Shown: one piece after another, positions 1 to 6,244 of the stretch
How positions within the stretch are numbered: position 1 is the first letter of the stretch
Layout: each line of letters opens with the position of its first letter
Source of the DNA: Chitinivibrionia bacterium
GTDB taxonomy: Bacteria; Krumholzibacteriota; Krumholzibacteriia; WVZY01
NCBI GenBank assembly: GCA_016208665.1
Contig: JACQXT010000232.1
Coordinates: 1-6,747, forward strand
DNA: 6,747 bases
Direction of reading: 5' to 3'
Notes under the pieces: model-generated
Seen by the model: only the letters and a program-made list of their open reading frames with translations
What the model was told of the DNA's origin: nothing
Databases searched by the model: none
Position numbers and translations under genes: made by a program

Positions 1-477
1 GACGCTGATCGCGGACACGAAAAAATCCATCGGATCGGCATTGAGATCGAGCGTGCGCAACGCGTCGTAGAGCGCCACACACGCGCCGGTGATCGATGCG
101 CTCCTCGTTCCGCCGTCCGCTTCGATCACGTCGCAGTCTATGATGATGGTCTTCTCCGGCATGAGCCCAAGCCGCGTCGTCGCCCGGAGGCTTCGCCCGA
201 TGAGGCGCTGGATTTCGTACGTTCTGCCTCCCCTCCCTCTGACGGCTTCCCTGACGCTCCGCTGCTCGGTGCTCCTCGGAAGCATGCCGTACTCGGCGGT
301 GATCCATCCCGAACCTTTTCCATATAGAAACTTAGGCACGTTATCCTCTATGGTCGCCGCGCAGATGACGCGCGTGTTGCCCATCTCGATGAGGGCGGAG
401 CCCTCGGCGTTGCGGAGGTATCCGCGCACTATGTTCGTTGGTCGCTTTGCATCGTTCGAGCGGCCGGCTCTGGCCAT
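1..477 (-). CDS. rph: Ribonuclease PH, N-terminal 159 residues (3' end cut by window)
   Basis: Phosphorolytic 3'-5' exoribonuclease that trims the 3' tails of pre-tRNAs using inorganic phosphate and forms a cytoplasmic ring-shaped hexamer. Translating the minus strand from the ATG at 475-477 gives an open frame to base 1. It begins [13 protein letters not shown] and carries the family blocks [14 protein letters not shown] (residues 58-70), GGRT (83-86, the phosphate-binding arginine region) and [16 protein letters not shown] (121-136). The frame ends at AISV, just before the conserved stretch with the metal-binding aspartates, so about 80 of the usual ~240 residues lie outside the window. The start is supported by AAAGGAAG about 6 nt upstream and by alignment of the N-terminus from memory with E. 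coli RNase PH (MRPAGRSNNQVRP). It lies 68 nt downstream of murI with no terminator-like hairpin between them, so it is probably co-transcribed. In many genomes rdgB follows rph; that cannot be checked here. Confidence 0.97.
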   Translation of the reverse strand, partial: MARAGRSNDAKRPTNIVRGYLRNAEGSALIEMGNTRVICAATIEDNVPKFLYGKGSGWITAEYGMLPRSTEQRSVREAVRGRGGRTYEIQRLIGRSLRATTRLGLMPEKTIIIDCDVIEADGGTRSASITGACVALYDALRTLDLNADPMDFFVSAISV

Positions 478-545
478 ACTGACTTCCTTTCGCAGTGCGT
501 CGCACCGGGGATAAACGATTGAAACGAGAAGAGCCCGCGCCCCCG

Positions 546-1340
546 TCACACCGAGACGAGTTCGATCGCCGGTATGGCCCTTCCGAGAAAACGCTCGCCG
601 ATCTCGCGGAACGACGGGGCGATGTCGCTCAGGTAGGTGATGAATTCGCCTGCATGCTCCCGGCTGAACAAACGATTCGTTTCCAGGACCTCGACAACCT
701 GCTTCGCCGTTTCGACGGCGGAATCCACGAGCGTTACGCCGTCTCCGACCGCGCGGCCGATGACCGTTCTCAGCAGCGGATAATGAGTGCATCCGAGAAC
801 CAGCGTGTCGATGTCCCGCTCTTTGAATTCGCGCAGGTACTCCCTGGCTATGAGATCGGCGATTTCGTTGTCGACCCATCCCTCTTCGGCGAGCGGAACG
901 AAGAGGGGACAGGATTTGGCGAACACTTCCGCGGCGGGATCGATGCTCTTGATGCCCTTCTGGTAGGCGCCGGACCGTATGGTGCCGGCGGTGCCGATGA
1001 TCCCGATCCTCTTGTTGTTCGATTGCGCGAGCGCCGCTCGTATGCCCGGCTCGGTGACGCCGACCATCGGCAGCGCATATTCCCGTTTGAGCTTCGGGAG
1101 CGCTTCGGCCGATGCGGTGTTGCACGCGACGACCACGAGCTTGACGCCCAGGTCGAGAAGGAACGAGATATTTTCCCGGGAAAACCTGATAACGGTCTCG
1201 GGGCTCTTGGTGCCGTAGGGAACGCGCGCCGTGTCGCCGAAATAGACGAACGACTCGCCGGGCAGGCGCGCGAGCAGTTCCTTGAGCACCGTCAATCCCC
1301 CGATGCCCGAATCGAAAACTCCGATGGCGCCGTTCTTCAT
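546..1340 (-). CDS. murI: Glutamate racemase
   Basis: Cofactor-independent interconversion of L- and D-glutamate in the cytoplasm, supplying D-Glu for the peptidoglycan stem peptide (added by MurD). The 264-residue protein has the usual family length. The N-terminal motif is [13 protein letters not shown] with Asp10 and Ser11. The two catalytic cysteines are Cys73 in VVACNTASA and Cys184 in LGCTHYPLL, the latter followed by His186. The substrate loop PYGTKS is at 41-46. All expected active-site residues are present, so the enzyme should be active. The ATG at 1338-1340 starts 10 nt after the stop of the upstream GerMN gene, with GGAG 4 nt ahead of the start and AGG overlapping the upstream stop, which suggests translational coupling. 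Its neighbours (wall amidase and GerMN protein upstream, rph downstream) form a grouping I recall from several phyla. Confidence 0.98.
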   Translation of the reverse strand: MKNGAIGVFDSGIGGLTVLKELLARLPGESFVYFGDTARVPYGTKSPETVIRFSRENISFLLDLGVKLVVVACNTASAEALPKLKREYALPMVGVTEPGIRAALAQSNNKRIGIIGTAGTIRSGAYQKGIKSIDPAAEVFAKSCPLFVPLAEEGWVDNEIADLIAREYLREFKERDIDTLVLGCTHYPLLRTVIGRAVGDGVTLVDSAVETAKQVVEVLETNRLFSREHAGEFITYLSDIAPSFREIGERFLGRAIPAIELVSV

Positions 1341-1350
1341 GCTGCTCCGC

Positions 1351-1938
1351 CTACCTCCATTCCTGCACCGGAAACGGCGCGGTCGCCTCGATGTGCCCGC
1401 CGATCGTGTCCATCTGGAGCCCCTCGACGAGAAACTGGACGGCCTTCACCTCCGGGAAATTTTCCGAGACGGTCTTCATGACGGCGGCGATCGTGTAATA
1501 CTCCGCCGAACTCCCGCCCGGATGTCCCGCAACGAGCCGGGCGTTGAAATCGAGATAGAGAATCGACGCATTGGAATCGTAGAACACGTTGAGGATCTTC
1601 GTCCCCTCGGGAATCGTGCTCACGCCCGCGTACTCGGGGCCGTCGAGGAGCGCGCTGATGATTCGTTCCACTTCTTCCGTGAATTCCCTTCCGATGGCGA
1701 CTTCGCGCGTCTCGCTCACGAGCCCCTCGGCGTTCTTATCGGCGAAAAAGAGAGTCGCCACCCTGCTGCCTTCGGGGACGACGGCGACGGTATCCCTGCC
1801 CGGCTCGACCTCCGCTTCCTCTCGGCGGTGCGAAAGAAGCAGGACGACCGCGAGAATGAGAATCGCGCCGCCCGCGATGACGGCGTACTGCCACGCCTTC
1901 ATGCCCCCTCCGGAAGCTATTCCGTTTTCGTCCGCCAC
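1351..1938 (-). CDS. Membrane-anchored GerMN-domain protein
   Basis: A 195-residue protein with a short cytoplasmic N-terminus, one hydrophobic segment at about residues 18-35 (AVIAGGAILILAVVLLL), a charged linker, and a GerMN fold from about 60 to 188. Family features seen are ALLDGPEYAGVSTIPEG (96-112), LYLDFNARL (127-135), SAEYYTIAAVMKTVSENFP (144-162), the FLVEG turn (169-173) and the closing GGHIEATAPFP. GerMN domains occur in the germination protein GerM but are widespread in non-spore-formers, where the role is unclear; the position between an amidase and murI suggests envelope or peptidoglycan work (inference). The start chosen is GTG, preceded at 5 nt by a near-consensus AGGAGGG. An internal ATG at 1900-1902 (codon 13) is itself preceded by GGAGG and would put the membrane segment closer to the N-terminus, so the true start is ambiguous. 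The gene begins 30 nt after the amidase stop. No other spore genes are visible. Confidence 0.9.
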   Translation of the reverse strand: MADENGIASGGGMKAWQYAVIAGGAILILAVVLLLSHRREEAEVEPGRDTVAVVPEGSRVATLFFADKNAEGLVSETREVAIGREFTEEVERIISALLDGPEYAGVSTIPEGTKILNVFYDSNASILYLDFNARLVAGHPGGSSAEYYTIAAVMKTVSENFPEVKAVQFLVEGLQMDTIGGHIEATAPFPVQEWR

Positions 1939-1968
1939 TCGATCCCTCCTCCAACGCCGCCCGGGATG

Positions 1969-3504
1969 CTACTCGCTCCCGCCGAACTCGTATCGGCTCT
2001 TGAACTTCCGGACGGCTTCTCCGATGCCCTTCGCCACTTCCTTGTGAAACGCCGCGTCGTTCAACAGGCGCTCTTCCTCATCGTTGGAGAGAAACGCCGT
2101 TTCAACCAGGACGGCCGGCATCCGCGCGCCTTGCAGCACCGTGAAGTGCGCCTGCTTGACGCCTCGATTGCGAATATGCAGCCGCTCGTTCATCTCTTTC
2201 TGGATGAGTTCCGCGAGAGAGCTGCTCTCGCTGATGAATTCGTTCTGCACCATGTCCCACAGGATGAAATTGATATCGCTCTCGACCTCGCCGTTCTCAT
2301 GCGAGAATTGCGCTGCCTCGTTTTCCGCCCGGGCGACGGCCTTGTCGTAATCGGTCTTCGCCGGCGACAGGAAATACGCCTCGAATCCGCCGATGTCGCC
2401 GGTGAACCATCCATTGCAGTGGATGCTGAGAAAGAGGCCGGCTCCTGACTCGTTGGCGATCTCCGTCCTGCGCGTGAGAGAGAGGAGGCGGTCGTCTTCG
2501 CGCGTGAGGACGACCTCGAGATTGAGATCCTCCCGCAGCACCTCCGCCACGGCCCGGGCGAGCGCCAGGTTTACGTCCTTCTCGAGCGTTCCGCTGTTGC
2601 CCACCTTGCCGAGATCCTTGCCGCCGTGGCCGGGATCGATCACCACTTTCGTCACATTCCAATACTTCCTGGCCGGAGCCGTTTCATCCGGAACCTCGAC
2701 CGGCTTCCTGCCCGCGTAATCGGGCTCGGGTATCTCGGGCAGCTCTCCCTGCTCGAGAATCACCTTGAGGCCCGGGGGGTGTTCCTCCTTCTCCACGCGG
2801 ACTCGCGACGTGTACTTCTTGATGTCGAAGTAAATGTATGCATCCCGCTCGGTCTGTTCGGTCCGCACGCCGTTGAAGAGGCCCCGCGGCTCCTTGATGA
2901 GGAATCGTCCGGCGTCCACCCTTCCTCCATATACCTTGAGCCTCACGAGCCCCGGCGTGTTCGTATCCATGTGGTACGCAAGGGATTCTTTCAACCGGAT
3001 GGATGCGGTGGACTGGGTGCCGCTGGTTACGATCGAGAGGTCCACGATGTTGTATCCGCCGCCCGACACCTTGAGGGTCATCGCAGCCCGGTCCCACGAA
3101 AAGGAAAGGGGCGTCTTCTGAGAGGCGATATCGAGAATGAATTCGAGCGGGATCATGACGAAACCGGCTTCGTACCTGACGGGGTTGCGGAGCATGATCA
3201 TGTCGTCGTTGACGAGGACGACTCTCGTGTCCACGGTGAGAACGAAACGAGTTGTTTCCACGCCGAGCACGACCTTGCGGGTTGTGGCGTTCCAGAACTG
3301 CGTCGCCCGGAAGATTCTCGCGACATCGTTGGCCCTCACATAGAGTTCGATGCTCTCCTTCTCGATCGCATCCGCATACATGGATTCGGCAGCTCGGCCG
3401 TCGTCGAAGGCGACTGAAATCGACTTCGACGGCGCGGCCCGGCCGCCGGGCGGATGAAGAATGGCAAGGAGAACGGCGATTGCGAGGAGTGATCTCGTCA
3501 TCAT
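1969..3504 (-). CDS. Secreted N-acetylmuramoyl-L-alanine amidase (Amidase_3) with AMIN-like region
   Basis: Zinc hydrolase cleaving the bond between MurNAc and L-Ala in peptidoglycan, expected in the periplasm. The 511-residue protein starts with a Sec signal peptide (two basic/polar residues, hydrophobic 6-16, likely cleavage after GGRA near residue 23). Residues ~28-148 resemble a copper-amine-oxidase-N-like/stalk domain (VPL-type repeats, e.g. VMIPLEFILDIA). Residues ~150-252 resemble an AMIN domain, usually used for septal or wall targeting. A Pro-rich linker (254-278) leads to the catalytic domain (~285-503). Zinc ligands are His293 (DPGHGG), Glu308 (TLEKD) and His362 (SIHCN), with catalytic Glu468 in LVETAFLSN, so it looks active. 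ATG-ATG at 3499-3504 offers two adjacent starts; no good Shine-Dalgarno is seen (AAAGGAAAG lies about 23 nt away), and an in-frame TGA upstream excludes a longer form. The gene belongs to the AmiABC/CwlD superfamily; I do not assign a specific symbol. Confidence 0.94.
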   Translation of the reverse strand: MMTRSLLAIAVLLAILHPPGGRAAPSKSISVAFDDGRAAESMYADAIEKESIELYVRANDVARIFRATQFWNATTRKVVLGVETTRFVLTVDTRVVLVNDDMIMLRNPVRYEAGFVMIPLEFILDIASQKTPLSFSWDRAAMTLKVSGGGYNIVDLSIVTSGTQSTASIRLKESLAYHMDTNTPGLVRLKVYGGRVDAGRFLIKEPRGLFNGVRTEQTERDAYIYFDIKKYTSRVRVEKEEHPPGLKVILEQGELPEIPEPDYAGRKPVEVPDETAPARKYWNVTKVVIDPGHGGKDLGKVGNSGTLEKDVNLALARAVAEVLREDLNLEVVLTREDDRLLSLTRRTEIANESGAGLFLSIHCNGWFTGDIGGFEAYFLSPAKTDYDKAVARAENEAAQFSHENGEVESDINFILWDMVQNEFISESSSLAELIQKEMNERLHIRNRGVKQAHFTVLQGARMPAVLVETAFLSNDEEERLLNDAAFHKEVAKGIGEAVRKFKSRYEFGGSE

Positions 3505-3599
3505 GTGTATTGCTCGTAACGGCTGTGCTTTCCTTTGAAACTCCGCATGAAGCCGTCATGCACGGCGCAAGGAATGATACCCCACCGTCCCCGCAAAAA

Positions 3600-4052
3600 T
3601 CACGAATTTTTATCCTTCAACGACCGCTGCATATCCCGCTTTGCATCGCGGTCGGCGATATCTCTGCGCTTGTCGTACGTCTTTTTGCCCTTGGCCAGCG
3701 CGAGTTCGACCTTCGCCATGCCCTTGTCGTTGAAATATACCTTCAGGGGCACCAGCGTGAGTCCCTTCTCCCTCACCTTTCCGAGGAGCCTCCTGATTTC
3801 CTTCTGATGGAGAAGCAGCTTGCGGTCGCGCCGAGGATCGAGGCTTCTCTCGGAGGCGTGCGAGTAGGGGCTGATGTTCATGTTATGGAGCAGCACCTCG
3901 CCGCGCTCGACGGTGGCGAAGCTATCCTGCAGGTTTGCATTCCCCTCCCGCAGCGATTTCACTTCGGTCCCCTTGAGCGCGATGCCGGCTTCGATCGTTT
4001 CCACGATGGTGTACTCGTGACGGGCTTTCCGGTTCGTCGTTACTATTTTCAT
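3600..4052 (-). CDS. smpB: SsrA-binding protein SmpB
   Basis: Binds tmRNA and brings it to stalled ribosomes for trans-translation, mimicking the missing mRNA-tRNA helix in the A site. The 150-residue length is typical. Diagnostic blocks are NRKARHEY (7-14), IALKGTEVKSLREG (24-37), LHNMNISPYSHAS (55-67), DPRRDRKLLLHQKEI (72-86), LVPLKVYFN (100-108) and the C-terminal AKGKKTYDKRRDIADRDAKRD (120-140), the tail that becomes helical in the mRNA channel. Nothing is missing. The start has GGGGGTG about 10 nt upstream, matching most of the anti-Shine-Dalgarno complement. No tmRNA gene (ssrA) is recognisable in the window. The 95-nt gap to the amidase contains no clear terminator, so smpB may lead the downstream cluster. 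A candidate promoter is at 4118-4145. Confidence 0.98.
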   Translation of the reverse strand: MKIVTTNRKARHEYTIVETIEAGIALKGTEVKSLREGNANLQDSFATVERGEVLLHNMNISPYSHASERSLDPRRDRKLLLHQKEIRRLLGKVREKGLTLVPLKVYFNDKGMAKVELALAKGKKTYDKRRDIADRDAKRDMQRSLKDKNS

Positions 4053-4117
4053 GGTTTATCGGCACCCCCGGGAAGGCGGGCAGGTCCACAATTCAATGAT
4101 TCTCCCGAGTCCAAGAG

Positions 4118-4145
4118 ATAGTACAGCAATCCCCGCCTCTGGCAA
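4118..4145 (-). promoter_or_regulatory. Candidate sigma-70-type promoter for smpB and possibly the downstream cluster
   Basis: Read on the minus strand: TTGCCA (4140-4145, five of six to the -35 consensus), a 16-nt spacer, then TACTAT (4118-4123, four of six to the -10). This predicts a start near 4111 and a leader of about 58 nt before the smpB ATG. It is the best spaced pair I found in this interval, but the match is moderate and the AT-rich flank offers other weak options. Confidence 0.4.
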
Positions 4146-4341
4146 GCACAATTCAACGCTCGTAATGACAGTATGTTAGAAGCGTTCTATATGGATGATA
4201 TATTATGATATGTACATAAGTTAAGTCAGTGCTTGGTCCAGGGCCGCTGCGTGCCCGCGAGAGAGATTGTAAATATTTGCTATTATATTGTTAAATAATA
4301 GGTTGCACGCTCTTGGCTAGCCGGCCTCGCCAAATAGGGGA

Positions 4342-4370
4342 TTGACTAATTTCCCTGGCTTTCATATTCT
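4342..4370 (+). promoter_or_regulatory. Sigma-70-type promoter of the tRNA-Leu gene
   Basis: TTGACT (4342-4347, five of six to consensus), a spacer of exactly 17 nt, and TATTCT (4365-4370, four of six). The predicted start is near 4377, leaving about 75 nt of leader before the mature tRNA at 4453. Placement directly ahead of a stable RNA gene and ideal spacing make this the most convincing promoter in the window. Confidence 0.65.
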
Positions 4371-4437
4371 CCCCCTGAGACCGTTCCGCCGGTTTTCTTG
4401 GCTTACCGGCCGAATGGAATCGCAGCCAATCCTTCTA

Positions 4438-4552
4438 TCTTTCATTCAATAAGCCGAAGTGGTGGAACTGGTAGACGCGCTGCGTTCAGGGCGCAGTGAG
4501 GGCAACCTCGTGGGGGTTCGAGTCCCCCCTTCGGCACCAATTGAATGAGAGG
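4438..4552 (+). repeat. Leader/trailer inverted repeat bracketing the tRNA
   Basis: TCATTCAAT (4442-4450), just ahead of the tRNA, is the exact reverse complement of ATTGAATGA (4540-4548), just after the encoded CCA. With U-G wobbles the pairing runs on to 4438/4552, about 13 pairs. In the precursor it would stack beyond the acceptor stem, separated by an internal loop of AA on one side and CCA on the other. Probably a precursor-folding or processing feature, not a mobile-element repeat. Confidence 0.7.
4453..4539 (+). tRNA. tRNA-Leu, anticodon CAG
   Basis: Class II tRNA of 87 nt with encoded CCA, reading CUG leucine codons. The acceptor stem GCCGAAG (4453-4459) pairs with CTTCGGC (4529-4535); A4536 is the discriminator, as expected for leucine, and CCA is at 4537-4539. 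The anticodon stem CTGCG/CGCAG (4480-4484 and 4492-4496) encloses the loop TTCAGGG with anticodon CAG at 4487-4489. A long variable arm (GAGG/CCTC around a GCAA loop, ~4498-4509) marks the leucine class. The T arm has a GGGGG/CCCCC stem around TTCGAGT. It forms a single-gene transcription unit with promoter upstream and terminator downstream. Confidence 0.98.
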
Positions 4553-4560
4553 GTAAGGGT

Positions 4561-4606
4561 GAACCCTCCGGAGTGATTCCATGGATCCCCGGAGGGTTCT
4601 TTTTTT
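4561..4606 (+). terminator. Intrinsic terminator after tRNA-Leu
   Basis: Perfect 11-bp inverted repeat GAACCCTCCGG (4561-4571) and CCGGAGGGTTC (4589-4599) with a 17-nt loop, followed directly by seven T residues (4600-4606). It ends the tRNA transcript 22 nt after the CCA. On the minus strand the same hairpin has no T-run, so it is unlikely to be an efficient terminator for the converging anti-sigma operon. Confidence 0.95.
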
Positions 4607-4676
4607 CTGCCCGATCTCTTGAATGCCGGATGATCGACGGCGGGAGACTGCGATGAGGCCTGAAGCCGAAGAGAAG

Positions 4677-5369
4677 CTATTGCTCGAGGTTCGCCGCCGC
4701 GGCCCGGGCGATTTCGAGAAGCTTGTCGTGGGGAAGGCCGCCGACGAGACCGAATGCAACGTCGCGCTGCAGCCATACGACGCCGTTGTATCCGTACGCC
4801 TTTCCCAAATAGAACGACTTATTGTCCGCGACGACCTCCGTGGCGCCGCTTCTCCTGACGCGTTCCTTCTTGATTTCGAAAAGAGATACGGCGTTGCCTG
4901 AAGCGTCCTCATACACGATGAGCGCCGAAATGCGCGCGACCGTGTGCCACAGCCGGCCGCCTTTCATGCCGAATCCGGCATAGGCAAGGTCGGGGACATG
5001 CACCGGAAAACCGACGAATTTCGACAGGAATGCCGCCGTTTCCTGAATGCTCGCCGAAACGATATCGAACGGCCGCTGGGGAAGAGATTCGATGAGATAG
5101 GCATCGTGCGAGATGTCGTAGGCGTAGAATCCGACGGTGGTTGATTTCTCCCTGATGTCCGCTTTGATGCGCTTGGCAAGGCGCGCGGGGGCTTTCATGG
5201 GCGAATACGTGTGCTTGAGCAGATCCTTCTCCATGCGCGTGGCGCGGAGCACTTTCCTGCAGAGCCCGCATGCGGAGAGGTGCGCTTCCAGCGCCTCGGC
5301 TTCGGAGCGGGAAAGCTCTCTGTCCACGTACGCGGATATCTTTTCCAGACTGTTCTTACACAGCGCCAT
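4677..5369 (-). CDS. Zinc-binding (ZAS/zf-HC2) anti-sigma factor, apparently soluble
   Basis: Predicted to hold the ECF sigma factor encoded just upstream in an inactive complex. The 230-residue protein starts with a zinc-binding anti-sigma domain: Cys4, then His30-x3-Cys34-x2-Cys37, the HxxxCxxC arrangement of RsrA/ChrR-type proteins, with Cys4 placed where RsrA has its first redox cysteine. Residues ~50-78 are a basic, helical linker. The C-terminal part (~80-228) contains FVGFPVHVPDLAYAGFGMKGG, ALIVYEDASGNAVSLF and LVGGLPHDKLLEIARAA, resembling the sensor-like domain of many membrane anti-sigma factors. No stretch is hydrophobic enough for a transmembrane helix, so both domains would be cytoplasmic. 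The ATG follows the sigma stop by 2 nt, with GGTGGCGG inside the sigma 3' end as ribosome site, so the two are translationally coupled. The signal is unknown; thiol oxidation is plausible from the motif (inference). Confidence 0.88.
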   Translation of the reverse strand: MALCKNSLEKISAYVDRELSRSEAEALEAHLSACGLCRKVLRATRMEKDLLKHTYSPMKAPARLAKRIKADIREKSTTVGFYAYDISHDAYLIESLPQRPFDIVSASIQETAAFLSKFVGFPVHVPDLAYAGFGMKGGRLWHTVARISALIVYEDASGNAVSLFEIKKERVRRSGATEVVADNKSFYLGKAYGYNGVVWLQRDVAFGLVGGLPHDKLLEIARAAAANLEQ

Positions 5370-5371
5370 GA

Positions 5372-5947
5372 CTATCCGCCACCTTTGATATAGCCCGCAT
5401 CTTTCGCGTACTTCCGGAGGCGAACCTGGAGGATCTTCCTCCCTCTCGCGATCCTGGACCGTACGGTTCCGATCGGTATTTCCATAACTTCCGCTATTTC
5501 TTCGTAACTCATCTCTTCCACATCCGCCATGTATATGGCGGTCCTGAATTCCGGGGGCAGGGCATCGAGCGCCTGGGCCACTTCGTCCCCGAACGAGCCG
5601 CCGAACACGTCCTTTTCCACGTTCGGCTGCGCGGCTTCCGTTTTCTGCGCGGCGATCAGTTTCTCATATGCCTCGTCTTCCGATCCATTGCCTCCGAACT
5701 CCTCGAACCGCTTCTTCTGATGAAATTCGTTTATGAACGTATTCTTGAGAATCCTGAACAACCATGCCTTCAGGTTCGTGCCGTCCTTGAATGAGTCGAA
5801 CGCGCGAAACGCCTTGAGAAAGGTCTCCTGCACCAGGTCCTCGGCCTCGACACCATTGCCCGTGAGGGAATGAGCATAGGCATAAAGGGGATCCAGATAC
5901 GGAAGGGTGTGCTTCTCGAACAGCTTTGCCTTATCGTGTGGAGGCAA
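5372..5947 (-). CDS. ECF-family RNA polymerase sigma factor, SigR/SigH (ECF12)-like
   Basis: Directs RNA polymerase to a small stress regulon. The 191-residue protein has sigma region 2 at ~10-80 (LYAYAHSLTGNGVEAEDLVQ, then TFLKAF, and TNLKAWLFRILKNTFINEF) and region 4 at ~118-180 with the helix-turn-helix MSYEEIAEVMEIPIGTVRSRIARGR (146-170). The block GTNLKAWLFRIL and LPPEFRTAIYMADVE are close to actinobacterial SigR/SigH, whose partners are zinc anti-sigma factors; the neighbour fits. The start is a TTG at 5945-5947 with GGAG 10 nt upstream; no ATG or GTG exists between an in-frame upstream TGA and conserved region 2, so TTG is the only ordinary choice. It leaves nine residues before FEKHTLPYLDPLY, as usual for the family. 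A self-type promoter candidate lies ~300 nt upstream, suggesting autoregulation. Confidence 0.94.
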   Translation of the reverse strand: MPPHDKAKLFEKHTLPYLDPLYAYAHSLTGNGVEAEDLVQETFLKAFRAFDSFKDGTNLKAWLFRILKNTFINEFHQKKRFEEFGGNGSEDEAYEKLIAAQKTEAAQPNVEKDVFGGSFGDEVAQALDALPPEFRTAIYMADVEEMSYEEIAEVMEIPIGTVRSRIARGRKILQVRLRKYAKDAGYIKGGG

Positions 5948-6134
5948 GGTAGATGTGCTCCGGCTAGGGACGTCGCTTCCTGGAGACGGTTTTCAAGAAT
6001 CTTGAGCATATCCGAAATAGCACTTCGTTTCAATATGAATCCTCGTTGTTCCGAGCCGTTCGCTCTTCGTTCCGTTCACCGCCGCTGCTTAAAAACCGTT
6101 GCCGCGCGCACCGGCCGCTACATAATGAAATGAA

Positions 6135-6221
6135 AAGAATCCCCCCAAGAATGCCGGCGTAGCGCGTGCTGTCCAACCTGTTGTCTCTCCATACGATGAT
6201 CTCAGCTTGAGGGGGATTCTT
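6135..6221. repeat. Large imperfect inverted repeat, 15-bp arms and 56-nt loop
   Basis: The left arm at 6135-6149 (AAGAATCCCCCCAAG) pairs with the right arm at 6206-6221 (CTTGAGGGGGATTCTT) over 15 base pairs with a single bulged A at 6210. In a minus-strand transcript from the candidate ECF promoter it would begin about 17 nt from the 5' end. On the minus strand the stem is followed by TTCATTTCATT, a broken U-rich stretch, so attenuator activity is possible but not clear. Confidence 0.7.
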
Positions 6222-6244
6222 ATTCGTTCCTTCATTCACCGCTA

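Larger units (their letters stand above)
4053..4452. other. 400-nt divergent intergenic region with an AT-rich core
   Basis: Between smpB (minus) and tRNA-Leu (plus) no coding region is credible. It contains the smpB and tRNA promoters annotated separately. Positions ~4157-4310 are clearly more AT-rich than the neighbouring genes. Within it are a 10-bp palindrome TATGTACATA (4209-4218) and a 7-bp inverted repeat CTATTAT/ATAATAG (4280-4286 and 4295-4301, 8-nt loop). CACAATTCAA occurs twice, 60 bp apart (4087-4096 and 4147-4156). A hairpin GCCGGT/ACCGGC (4388-4393 and 4405-4410) falls in the tRNA leader and has no T-run, so it is not a terminator. I see no tmRNA, riboswitch or known small RNA. 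Confidence 0.6.

Noticed and set aside
495..1481. 328-codon plus-strand open frame
   Set aside because: It lies antisense to murI, whose catalytic motifs are intact; the long frame is a shadow of G/C-rich codon use.
1282..2448. 388-codon plus-strand open frame
   Set aside because: Antisense to the GerMN gene and the amidase catalytic domain, with no recognisable motifs of its own.
3505..3599. Possible terminator or promoter between smpB and the amidase
   Set aside because: GCCGT/ACGGC forms only a 5-bp stem with no T-run, the AAAAAT/ATTTTT stem at 3595-3611 is AT-only, and no well-spaced -35/-10 pair is visible.
4053..4452. A tmRNA gene (ssrA) next to smpB
   Set aside because: No tRNA-like ends of tmRNA and no tag reading frame ending in LAA or similar could be found.
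4442..4912. Minus-strand open frame ending in GGLEPPRGCPHCALNAARLPVPP
   Set aside because: This ending is the antisense translation of tRNA-Leu, a well-known annotation artefact; the rest is out-of-frame anti-sigma sequence.
6210..6235. A second ECF promoter using GGAAC at 6226-6230 on the minus strand
   Set aside because: The sequence 18-19 nt downstream is GCT, not GTT, so the -10 half is missing.
6030..6239. 69-codon minus-strand frame starting at the predicted ECF transcript start
   Set aside because: It starts with GTG, has no ribosome site, would be practically leaderless and resembles nothing known; its sequence is dominated by the inverted repeat. Kept only as a remark.
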